A program made the translations under genes and the position numbers. DNA of 26,657 bases from Gemmatimonadota bacterium (GTDB lineage: Bacteria > Latescibacterota > UBA2968 > UBA8231), in the NCBI GenBank assembly GCA_002712305.1, contig PATE01000092.1:1-26657 (forward strand). Direction: 5' to 3'. The notes beneath the pieces were generated by a model, which was not told the origin of the DNA, made no database searches, and saw only the letters and a program-made list of their open reading frames with translations. Below are positions 16,199 to 23,262 of the stretch, one piece after another (position 1 is the first letter of the stretch; each line of letters starts with the position of its first letter).

Positions 16199-16702
16199 CT
16201 ACTGTTCCAATCGTGACATGATCTCGTCCGTCAATCGCTGAACGAGGGATTCTAGTTCCGCGTCGTTGCCAGGAACCGAGCAGTTCTCGCAGTCGCACCC
16301 CGGGGCACCATTTCGGCCGGCCTTGGCGCAGGCGTCGCAACAGGCTGGCTCGACGAAACCAGATCCAAACTCTTCATCGCGACACCCATAGGCCCGATCG
16401 GGGTGATCACAGCGCCCATGATAGAGCAGCCCACCTTCAGCACCCGGTGGCAGGATCTCCTGAATCGGCGTACCCCCAGATTGCCCCGCATAACCCGCCT
16501 GTCCCGCATTGCCTGTTCCTCCCGGGCCGGGCGACGCACTTGCACCTTCCTCGACGACGACGACGCTGTGGAGGCGTAGATAGTCGCGGGCGGAAGGAGT
16601 GATGATCGCCCCCGGTACGAGCCGTACAGCCCCTTCACCCTGATGCCGCTGGGCAAGAAGGGGCTCGGTGATCAAGGTCTCGTCGAGGGTGAGAATCTGC
16701 AT
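16199..16702 (-). CDS. EutT-N-like Cys-rich BMC-associated protein
   Basis: The 167-aa protein has three parts. Residues 1-52 (DETLITEPLLAQRH, then GAIITPSARDYLRLHSVVVV) resemble the N-terminal domain of cobalamin adenosyltransferase EutT and the leader of the neighbouring aldolase. A Gly-rich linker (55-90) leads to a cluster of eight Cys: C98, C107, C121, C122, C125, C136, C138 and C141, with nearby His95 and His100. It includes the CCxxC seen in EutT's metal site. The C-terminus (about 147-167, ELESLVQRLTDEIMSRLE) is an amphipathic helix like an encapsulation peptide. The adenosyltransferase domain is absent. I infer a metal or Fe-S protein packed inside the compartment; its function is unknown. 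Confidence 0.8.
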   Translation of the reverse strand: MQILTLDETLITEPLLAQRHQGEGAVRLVPGAIITPSARDYLRLHSVVVVEEGASASPGPGGTGNAGQAGYAGQSGGTPIQEILPPGAEGGLLYHGRCDHPDRAYGCRDEEFGSGFVEPACCDACAKAGRNGAPGCDCENCSVPGNDAELESLVQRLTDEIMSRLEQ

Positions 16703-16744
16703 ATCGATTCGCGAGCGAGTTCGTCGGTTGATTCGTCAGTGGGC

Positions 16745-17011
16745 CTAAAAACCCGCGTGGGTCTTGAGTGTGGTGATCGGGCGGGCAATGACATGTACGG
16801 AGCGCAAGTCGCCCACTCGCTGGGCCGACTCGGCCCCCGCGTCCACAGCGGCTTTCACGGCCGCCACATCTCCTTCGATGTGGACGCAGATCAGACCACC
16901 CCCGGCACGCCTTTGACCGGCATAACTCACATCGGCCGTCTTCAGCATCGCATCCAGAGCTTCCACGGCTCCGATGAGACCTCGTGTCTCGATCATACCC
17001 AACGCCGCCAT
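16745..17011 (-). CDS. BMC-H hexameric shell protein (copy 2)
   Basis: This 88-aa single-domain PF00936 protein begins MAALGMIETRGLIGAVEALD and ends shortly after VHVIARP. It forms hexagonal tiles of the shell facet. It is about 82% identical by my hand count to the BMC-H encoded at 20077-20343. Most changes cluster in the pore loop (RRAGGG here against KRVGSG there) and the following strand, so the two hexamers should have different pores. It lies 5 nt after a BMC-T gene, the same T-H order as the other copy. Confidence 0.95.
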   Translation of the reverse strand: MAALGMIETRGLIGAVEALDAMLKTADVSYAGQRRAGGGLICVHIEGDVAAVKAAVDAGAESAQRVGDLRSVHVIARPITTLKTHAGF

Positions 17012-17016
17012 ATCGC

Positions 17017-17574
17017 TTAGCTCAGGAAGAGCCGCACGGCGGCGGGTGCGGGACGAGGGATCACGTGGCGTGCGACAACGTCACCCACGCGCTCAGCAGC
17101 TTCAGCGCCAGCGGCGATGGCGGATTGGACCGAACCCACGTCGCCGGTGGCCAACACCGTGATGTATCCGCCGCCGATCTCCTGGGTGCGGACAACTTCG
17201 ACCTCGGCTGCCTTCTCCATCGCGTCTGCAGCTTCGATCGCTGCGGTGGCACCACGGGTCTCTACCATCCCAAGGGCACGGACCTCGACGGCGTCTGCCT
17301 GACCGACGCGCGGTACGATCGCCGATAGACCTTCGTGGGGCCTAGGAATCACGTGGACTCCATTCACTTCAACAATCTTCGCCGCCGATGTCGCTCCGGC
17401 GTCGACGGAGGACTTCACAGCCGCCACATCGCCTTCGCAAAAGACGGTCACGAAGCCGGACCCGACCTTGTCCCACCCTAGCAACTCGACATTGGCCGCC
17501 TTCGCCATCGCATCAGCACTGACGATGACGCCTGTGAGCCCTGTTGTTTCGACCATTCCTACAGCTTGAGCCAT
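17017..17574 (-). CDS. BMC-T shell protein (copy 2)
   Basis: The 185-aa protein has two BMC domains, about 1-80 (QAVGMVETTGLTGVI, pore KVGSG) and about 98-178 (RALGMVETRGATAAIEAAD, pore EIGGG). They are joined by a short linker after RPHEGLSAIVP. Three copies form a pseudohexamer in the shell. It is about 80% identical by hand count to the BMC-T encoded at 20390-20947, with the linker as the most variable part. It follows PduL and precedes a BMC-H gene. Confidence 0.95.
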   Translation of the reverse strand: MAQAVGMVETTGLTGVIVSADAMAKAANVELLGWDKVGSGFVTVFCEGDVAAVKSSVDAGATSAAKIVEVNGVHVIPRPHEGLSAIVPRVGQADAVEVRALGMVETRGATAAIEAADAMEKAAEVEVVRTQEIGGGYITVLATGDVGSVQSAIAAGAEAAERVGDVVARHVIPRPAPAAVRLFLS

Positions 17575-17623
17575 TGTTCGTTCCTATCCGTCTCTGCAAC
17601 CCTACGGTTCGATACTTGATCGT

Positions 17624-18289
17624 TCAGTGTGTACTCAGCGTGACTTCGCGTGCATTGACCAGATCCACGGCGTTGCCTTCATCCGTGTCCAAGTGCACTT
17701 CCAGTTTCGATTCAGGGGTGATTCGCACCACCACGTCATCCAGGACTCCCCCCTGCTCGCCTTCGACGACCAGACGCATCCGGTCCCCTTCGCCAACGCC
17801 GTGAGCCTGGGCCTCATCTGGACTCATGTGTACGTGGCGTGCTGCGCGGATCACCCCTTCCGGAATCTCCAACCCCCCGTGAGGACCCACCAGAAAACAG
17901 CCTGGCGAACCGGCCGTATTCCCCGAGATTCGGACGGGCGCGTCGATCCCCAGAAATCGGGCGTCACTGAAGGCCAGTTCCACCTGAGGCGCGTCTCGCA
18001 ATGGCCCCAGGACGCGCAGATTGGAGATCATCTGCTTCCGGGGACCGAAGATCGTTACCGTCTGATCCGAGGCGAAGGCCCCGGCCTGATAAAGGGGTTT
18101 CATCACCGTCAGCTTGGCATCAGAGCCAAACAGGATCTTCAGGGTTCCATCGTCCAGATGGCAGTGACGAGCCGAGATGTTGGCGATCAGGCGGGCACTG
18201 CCCTGCCCCCGCATGGAGCCACCCGGGCGGTGCCGAAGGAGTGCCGCGCGCACCATCTGTTCCACTGCGGCCCGTGAAACCGTCGTCAT
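17624..18289 (-). CDS. pduL: PduL phosphotransacylase
   Basis: This 221-aa PduL enzyme converts acyl-CoA plus phosphate to acyl-phosphate and recycles CoA inside the compartment. Two zinc motifs are present: SARHCHL (His42, His44) and AARHVHMSPDEA (His152, His154), with FGPRKQM and VLGPLR between them. Residues 5-20 (SRAAVEQMVRAALLRH) form an amphipathic helix of the encapsulation-peptide kind, followed by a Gly-rich linker, which marks it as luminal cargo. It sits between a BMC-P and a BMC-T gene. Together with the aldehyde dehydrogenase it forms the common metabolosome core. Confidence 0.95.
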   Translation of the reverse strand: MTTVSRAAVEQMVRAALLRHRPGGSMRGQGSARLIANISARHCHLDDGTLKILFGSDAKLTVMKPLYQAGAFASDQTVTIFGPRKQMISNLRVLGPLRDAPQVELAFSDARFLGIDAPVRISGNTAGSPGCFLVGPHGGLEIPEGVIRAARHVHMSPDEAQAHGVGEGDRMRLVVEGEQGGVLDDVVVRITPESKLEVHLDTDEGNAVDLVNAREVTLSTH

Positions 18290-18301
18290 CTGGAGCTCAC
18301 T

Positions 18302-18616
18302 CTAATCTTCATCGTGGACGATGCCCAGATCCATGGATTGCCCATCCGCATTGAGCGCATCGAGAATCCCAACGATCACCGCGTCGGTCGGCACTGCCCC
18401 CATCTCGGGTGCGCTACGGGCCGAGGACCCCATCACCGTGATGACCACTTCACCCGTCCCGGCACCGACCGCGTCTAGACAGACCATCTGTCGACCCGTG
18501 CGCTGCAAACCTTCGGGTCGCACCGTGACCACCTCTACGAGCAGAAGCTTGCGGCCTCCGAGCGTATCCAGCTTGGCGGTGGAAACAACGCTTCCCTTCA
18601 CTTCAGCAAGTAACAT
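18302..18616 (-). CDS. BMC-P pentameric vertex protein (EutN/CcmL family)
   Basis: This 104-aa EutN/CcmL-type protein shows LLAEVKGSVVSTAKLDTLGG, LLLVEVV, the CLDAVGAGTGEVV turn and VMGSSARSA, then VGILDAL. Pentamers of this family cap the shell vertices. It lies between the aldehyde dehydrogenase and PduL genes, apart from the three clustered BMC-P genes, and is most like the one encoded at 21519-21818. Confidence 0.94.
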   Translation of the reverse strand: MLLAEVKGSVVSTAKLDTLGGRKLLLVEVVTVRPEGLQRTGRQMVCLDAVGAGTGEVVITVMGSSARSAPEMGAVPTDAVIVGILDALNADGQSMDLGIVHDED

Positions 18617-18622
18617 GGCGAC

Positions 18623-20056
18623 TCAGGTGATGCGGAAGTAGTCGATGAGTGCGCAACGTCGACGACGCGTGAAGGTGCGTGCCGTCGTCATCCCTTCACC
18701 CGTAGGTCCTGCGATCGAGTAGGTCGCGTATCCCTCTCCACCGACACCGAGCCCCGCGAAAGAAGGGCCATTCTTCACGAAAACCGTCGTATCTACAGCC
18801 CGCGCCATGTTGTGCATGTTCTCGATGTTTCGCGAGTGAATGACCGCCGTGTGCCGATACCCATGTTCTGACTCGATGGCCGCCCGGATCCCCTCATCGA
18901 CGTTGCGGACCCGCACGATGGGCAGGAAGGGCATCATCTGCTCGACTTCGACGAAGGGGTGATGGGCGTCGGTCTCACCGATCAGCACGCGGAGTTCATC
19001 GTCGAGGGTCAGACCAATCGCGGCACCGAGGACGTTGGCATTGCGCCCGACGAAATCACGATTCACGTGAGGTTGGCCATCGTCGCCCTTTGGAAGAGCG
19101 ACCTCCGTCAATGCCTGAATCTGCGCTCGGTCGAGCTCAACGGCACTGTAGGCGAGCATTTCGCGTTTCAGCTCGTCGGCGACGGAATCGACGACAAAGC
19201 ACTGCTTCTCTCCGATGCACAGGACATTGTTGTCGAAGGCGGCACCGTCGATGATGTCCCGCGCCGCTCTCTTGATATCGGCGGTCTCATCCACGAGGAC
19301 GGGTGGATTCCCCGGACCTGCTGCGATGGCCTTCTTGCCGCTTCGCATGGCGGCCCGCGCCACGGCTGCGCCACCGGTGACCAGCACAAGACGCACGGTT
19401 CGATGGTGGAACAGCTGGTCTGCCGTCTCAATCGTCGGCTCTGACATGGCGGCAATCAGATTGGCTGGCCCCCCCGCTTTGACGATGGCTGCATTGAGCA
19501 ACTGCACGGCGTGGGCGGAGACCGACTTTGCGCCGGGGTGTGGATTCACAACCACCGAATTCCCGGCGGCGATGATGCCGATGGCATTGTTGACGAGGGT
19601 AGGTACGGGATGGGTCGACGGCGTGACGGCGCAGACGACACCGTAGGGGGCCATCTCTTCGACGGTCAGCCCATGATCCCCCGTCCACGAAACGGACTCG
19701 AGATCTTCAACTCCCGGTGTCAGGTCCGCCGCCAGGGCGTGCTTCTTGAGTTTGTCCTCAAGCCGTCCGATCCCGGTCTCTTCAAGGGCCATTCGCGAAA
19801 AGGTCTCGGCGTGATCCCGGGTGGTCTGGCGGATCGCCTCGATGATCTGCTTGCGCTGTTCAAGGGTGAGGCCGAGAAGCTCTTGCTGAGCACGATCTGC
19901 GGCGGCGACTGCCTCGTCGACGGAGGTGAAAAGTCCCACACCCGAGCCGCGACGGCCTGAGCCTGCGGCCGACCCAGCGGCCGCAGGCGTACGAACAACC
20001 CGCTGTACGACCTCTTCGACAATCTGTCGAACGCGATCTTCGTTGACGGTGTTCAC
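18623..20056 (-). CDS. CoA-acylating aldehyde dehydrogenase (EutE/PduP type)
   Basis: The 477-aa enzyme starts with an encapsulation-like amphipathic helix (EDRVRQIVEEVVQRVV) and an Ala/Gly-rich linker to about residue 40. The acylating aldehyde dehydrogenase fold follows, with APYGVVCAVTPSTHPVPT (136-153), GGAAVARAAM and the catalytic Cys280 in FDNNVLCIGEKQ. It should oxidise an aldehyde with NAD+ and CoA to acyl-CoA, which PduL then converts. The aldehyde chain length cannot be read from sequence. No alcohol dehydrogenase for NAD recycling is present in the window. It sits between the first T-H shell pair and a BMC-P gene. Confidence 0.95.
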   Translation of the reverse strand: MNTVNEDRVRQIVEEVVQRVVRTPAAAGSAAGSGRRGSGVGLFTSVDEAVAAADRAQQELLGLTLEQRKQIIEAIRQTTRDHAETFSRMALEETGIGRLEDKLKKHALAADLTPGVEDLESVSWTGDHGLTVEEMAPYGVVCAVTPSTHPVPTLVNNAIGIIAAGNSVVVNPHPGAKSVSAHAVQLLNAAIVKAGGPANLIAAMSEPTIETADQLFHHRTVRLVLVTGGAAVARAAMRSGKKAIAAGPGNPPVLVDETADIKRAARDIIDGAAFDNNVLCIGEKQCFVVDSVADELKREMLAYSAVELDRAQIQALTEVALPKGDDGQPHVNRDFVGRNANVLGAAIGLTLDDELRVLIGETDAHHPFVEVEQMMPFLPIVRVRNVDEGIRAAIESEHGYRHTAVIHSRNIENMHNMARAVDTTVFVKNGPSFAGLGVGGEGYATYSIAGPTGEGMTTARTFTRRRRCALIDYFRIT

Positions 20057-20076
20057 GAAATCAACTCAGCACCGAC

Positions 20077-20343
20077 CTACAGGCCGGCGCGTTCCTTCAG
20101 CGTGGCGATGGGACGCGGGATCACGTGCACCGAGCGCAGGTCACCGATACGCTGTGCTGCTTCGGCGCCGGCATCGACGGCTGCCTTCACCGCTGCTACG
20201 TCGCCTTCGACCAAAACGCTGACCATACCACTGCCCACGCGTTTCTGGCCCGCGTAGGAGACATCGGCCGTCTTGAGCATGGCGTCGAGTGCCTCGACGG
20301 CGCCCACCAAACCCCGTGTTTCGATCATTCCGAGTGCTGCCAT
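20077..20343 (-). CDS. BMC-H hexameric shell protein (copy 1)
   Basis: This 88-aa PF00936 protein begins MAALGMIETRGLVGAVEALD and carries the common pore loop KRVGSG. AGGAG lies seven bases before the ATG, so it is likely strongly translated and may be the main facet protein. Its paralogue at 16745-17011 differs at about 16 positions. Confidence 0.96.
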   Translation of the reverse strand: MAALGMIETRGLVGAVEALDAMLKTADVSYAGQKRVGSGMVSVLVEGDVAAVKAAVDAGAEAAQRIGDLRSVHVIPRPIATLKERAGL

Positions 20344-20389
20344 CTGTCTTCTCCTGTAGTCAATCCTATAATCGTTCTTTGAGGTCGTG

Positions 20390-20947
20390 TTAGCCGAGGA
20401 ACAACCGGACCGCCGAAGCGGCCGGACGTGGAATCACCAGACGCGTCACCAGGTCTCCGACGCGTTCTGCTGCTTCGGCGCCTGCAGCGACCGCTGATTG
20501 CACCGACCCCACGTCGCCCGTGACAAGGATAGAGATATAACCACCGCCGATCTCCTGGGATCGTGCCACCTCGACATCCGCCGCCTTTTCCATCGCGTCG
20601 GCTGCCTCGATGGCGCCCGTTGCGCCCTTTGTCTCGACCATACCGAGAGCGCCAACCTCTCCCACGTCAGATCCCGAAGCGACGGGTACGATGGCATCCA
20701 ATCCCGCGTGGGGTCGAGCGATCACGTGTACACCGCTCACCTCCACCACCTTTGCGGCGGAGCCCGCCGCAGCATCGACGGATGATTTCACCGCCGCCAC
20801 ATCGCCCTGACAAAACACGGTGACCATTCCTGCCCCCACCTTGTCCCAGCCTAGCAGTTCCACGTTGGCGGCCTTGGCCATCGCATCTGCACCCGCGATG
20901 ACACCTGTGAGTCCTACCGTCTCGACCATTCCTACAGCTTGAGCCAT
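20390..20947 (-). CDS. BMC-T shell protein (copy 1)
   Basis: This 185-aa two-domain shell protein has a first domain starting QAVGMVETVGLTGVIAGAD with pore KVGAG, and a second starting GALGMVETKGATGAIEAAD with pore EIGGG. It pairs with the downstream BMC-H and is paralogous to the T-H pair at 16745-17574. The first pore has Ala in place of the Ser of its paralogue. Its start lies 6 nt after the preceding BMC-P stop. Confidence 0.95.
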   Translation of the reverse strand: MAQAVGMVETVGLTGVIAGADAMAKAANVELLGWDKVGAGMVTVFCQGDVAAVKSSVDAAAGSAAKVVEVSGVHVIARPHAGLDAIVPVASGSDVGEVGALGMVETKGATGAIEAADAMEKAADVEVARSQEIGGGYISILVTGDVGSVQSAVAAGAEAAERVGDLVTRLVIPRPAASAVRLFLG

Positions 20948-20953
20948 CAGTCT

Positions 20954-21247
20954 CTACCTCTCGCTCGACGTTACGGCGCCTGGTTCTTCAAGATGAACTG
21001 TGTCTGCCCGTCCGATGACGACGGCATCCGCCGGAATCGGTGGGTCGAATGCGTTGCAGGCTTCACGGGCGACCTCGACGATGACGAGATCCTCGTCCTT
21101 CATCGCCTGCCAGGTCACGCAGACTTCTGGATCGCCGACGCCCTGCAATTGACGTCCAACGTCCTGGACCAGATGGAGCGTCTTGTCCTGCAGGGATTCG
21201 ATCGCCCGCGACAACACGACATGACCGACCACCCGACCCAGTTTCAT
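20954..21247 (-). CDS. BMC-P pentameric protein, divergent
   Basis: This 97-aa EutN/CcmL-family member opens KLGRVVGHVVLSRAIESLQD and closes with IPADAVVIGRAD. It lacks the usual DAVGAG and GSSAR turn, having instead EDLVIVEVAREACNAFDPP, so its pore and outer face should differ from the other three. It overlaps the preceding BMC-P gene by 4 nt. Similar divergent pentamers occur as second or third vertex proteins in other loci. Confidence 0.85.
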   Translation of the reverse strand: MKLGRVVGHVVLSRAIESLQDKTLHLVQDVGRQLQGVGDPEVCVTWQAMKDEDLVIVEVAREACNAFDPPIPADAVVIGRADTVHLEEPGAVTSSER

Positions 21248-21522
21248 AAGACAAGCTCTGCGACAGACTCTGCGGATGTGTCGATGATTCCGACGACGAC
21301 GCTTCGAACAGGCGGATACTCGACCCCTGTCGCTGCAGCACCCGCCGCACCCGAATCCGAGACCAGAACGACCGATCCAACACCGGCTCCGACTGCGTCG
21401 ATGGCCAACTGCAGCGGCGCATCGTCGTCACCCCGTTCATGGAGGACCAGGATCTTTCGGCGGTCCAGAGATGCGTGTTTTGCCTCTGCCACGACGTGTC
21501 CGATCACAGTAGCCTGTCTCAT
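21244..21522 (-). CDS. BMC-P pentameric protein
   Basis: This 92-aa EutN/CcmL-type protein has QATVIGHVVAEAKHASLDRR, an AIDAVGAGVGSVVLVSDSG turn and VGIIDTS near the end. The GSSAR motif is changed to SDSGAAGAAA. It overlaps the BMC-P genes on both sides by 4 nt each, so the three are translationally coupled. Confidence 0.9.
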   Translation of the reverse strand: MRQATVIGHVVAEAKHASLDRRKILVLHERGDDDAPLQLAIDAVGAGVGSVVLVSDSGAAGAAATGVEYPPVRSVVVGIIDTSAESVAELVL

Positions 21523-21818
21523 GCGACCACCGTATGGGCATGACCAAAGGCGGTCACCGTGTCGACGATACCGACGATGACGGCGTCCACAGGGGACCCT
21601 TTGTATCCGGGCGCGACACGCGCTGAGCTTCCTTGCACAATCACGACGATCTCGTCGATTCCTGCGCCGATGGCATCGACGGCCACCATATGTTTCCTCG
21701 TCTCTCCCAGTCCCTCGTCGGTTGCCGACAGCAACTCTACAAGCAGGAGCTTGCTCCCCTCGAGATTCTCGATCTTGGCGCTGGCGACGGCCGTTCCTTT
21801 TACACGTGCAAGGATCAT
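21519..21818 (-). CDS. BMC-P pentameric protein
   Basis: This 99-aa canonical EutN/CcmL protein shows ILARVKGTAVASAKIENLEG, LLLVELL, VAVDAIGAGIDEIVVIVQ, GSSARVAPGYKG and VGIVDTV. It is the first shell gene of the operon, starting 3 nt after the ispH stop, and is closest to the BMC-P encoded between AldDH and PduL. Confidence 0.94.
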   Translation of the reverse strand: MILARVKGTAVASAKIENLEGSKLLLVELLSATDEGLGETRKHMVAVDAIGAGIDEIVVIVQGSSARVAPGYKGSPVDAVIVGIVDTVTAFGHAHTVVA

Positions 21819-21821
21819 CGA

Positions 21822-23090
21822 TTACACCACATCTGCGGTGGGTTCGTGCAGAGAGAGACTGGACAACCCCGCCATGATGTCGCCCTGATCATAACCGTAG
21901 AAGGAAGCGATCTTCTCGACCACTGAATTCATCAGCACATCGGGGCAGGACGCACCCGACGTCACGGCGAGTCTCGTCGGAAGTTGCGGTCGCCACGCAT
22001 CGGTGACGGTCGTCGTCTTGGCCCCCAGATCGAAGTGACGGATCTGGTCTGGTGACAACAACTCCTCTGCACTGCTGATGAGGAAACTCGGCATGACCGT
22101 CTCGCAGATCTCCACCAGGTGGGCCGTATTTGAACTGTTATAGCCACCGACAATGACGGCTACGTCCGGTTCGGCGTCCAGCAGCGCTTTGGTCGCGTTC
22201 TGATTCCAATTGGTGGCATAACACAGCGTGTCATTCGTATCTGCGAAGTGCTCGTCGATGTGATCCTCGCCGAAACGATCTCGCATGGCCTCCCGAAGAA
22301 TGCCAGCGACCTGCTGCGTCTCTTCCGCCAGCATCGTCGTCTGATTGACAACGGCGACACGATCGAGATCGGTTGCTGGATCAAAACCTTGGGACCACTT
22401 GCCGCCAAACTCGGCGACGAAGGCATCCTGCGATGTGCGTCCCATGATGTAGTCGGCAACACGAGACGCTTCCTCCGCATCGCGCACGACGAGGGTCCGC
22501 GTATGCTGCTCGGTGTGCGAGTGAGTCGCCTGCGTCTCCTCGTGACCGAATTTCCCATGGATGATGATCGTGAACCCCTCTCGTCCTAGTTCCTCGCCAC
22601 GATCCCACACCTTGGAGACGAAGGGACACGTTGTGTCGTAGTTCTCACGGAAGGACACACTGGACGTATCCACACCACTTCGATGCAGGGACGCCTCAAT
22701 TTCAAGGGTTGTCCCAAAGGCCGGAATCAGGACCACGTCATCTCCGGATAGACTCTTCTCGGGAACCTGCCGCTGCCCATCGCTGTCGTAGAGGAACCGA
22801 ATCCCGCGCGTGCGCAGATCGTCGTTCACCAACGGATTGTGGATGATCTCGTTCACGAGGTGAATGTCACGGTCTGGATGGCGCTCGAGGGCCGAGAAGG
22901 CCATGTGGATCGCACGTTCCACGCCGAAGCAGAAACCGAAGTGGCGCGGTACCAGCACCTCGAGTTGGCCGATGGTCAGACGCGTCGGGGCAAGAGAGCG
23001 CTTGCCCTCCTCCTGACGGAAATTCTTGATCTGCTGGATGATCTCGCCGGCGTAGTGATTGGGGACGCGATCAAACTGCTTGAAGGCCAT
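21822..23090 (-). CDS. ispH: 4-hydroxy-3-methylbut-2-enyl diphosphate reductase (IspH/LytB)
   Basis: IspH is the last enzyme of the MEP pathway and reduces HMBPP to IPP and DMAPP with a [4Fe-4S] cluster. The three cluster Cys are present: Cys54 (GFCFGVERA), Cys155 (YDTTCPFVSKVW) and Cys290 (DTLCYATNWNQ). IIHGKFGHEE, VVNQTTMLAEET and YNSSNTAHL complete the active site. At 422 aa it is of the longer plant/cyanobacterial type, with an N-terminal extension (FKQFDRVPNHYAGE). The late motif reads GASCPD where many have GASAPD or GASTPD. It is the first gene of the minus-strand run leading into the shell genes, with 3 nt to the next start, which is an unusual setting for a housekeeping gene. Confidence 0.95.
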   Translation of the reverse strand: MAFKQFDRVPNHYAGEIIQQIKNFRQEEGKRSLAPTRLTIGQLEVLVPRHFGFCFGVERAIHMAFSALERHPDRDIHLVNEIIHNPLVNDDLRTRGIRFLYDSDGQRQVPEKSLSGDDVVLIPAFGTTLEIEASLHRSGVDTSSVSFRENYDTTCPFVSKVWDRGEELGREGFTIIIHGKFGHEETQATHSHTEQHTRTLVVRDAEEASRVADYIMGRTSQDAFVAEFGGKWSQGFDPATDLDRVAVVNQTTMLAEETQQVAGILREAMRDRFGEDHIDEHFADTNDTLCYATNWNQNATKALLDAEPDVAVIVGGYNSSNTAHLVEICETVMPSFLISSAEELLSPDQIRHFDLGAKTTTVTDAWRPQLPTRLAVTSGASCPDVLMNSVVEKIASFYGYDQGDIMAGLSSLSLHEPTADVV

Positions 23091-23212
23091 TCAGATACGT
23101 CCGACGGTACGGGTGGAGATCGGCAGCGGAGCATGGGCGATGCTCCGGAAATGCTCCCCCATCGCTTGGTTTGGCACTTCGGTCAACAACCCAGCAAAGG
23201 AAGGTTGGCGAG

Positions 23213-23240
23213 AATCTAAGCAACGCCCCTTACCTGTCAA
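23213..23240 (-). promoter_or_regulatory. Candidate promoter for ispH and the BMC operon
   Basis: On the minus strand TTGACA (23235-23240) is followed after 16 bases by TAGATT (23213-23218), about 120 bp upstream of the ispH start. This is the only convincing sigma70-like site in the 172-bp divergent region between ispH and queC. The long leader could hold further control elements, but I recognise none. Confidence 0.45.
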
Positions 23241-23262
23241 TCTTCCTATATTGATCCGCTCC

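Noticed and set aside
16199-16702. Functional EutT adenosyltransferase
   Set aside because: Only the N-terminal and Cys-rich portions are present; the protein ends at 167 aa without the catalytic helical domain.
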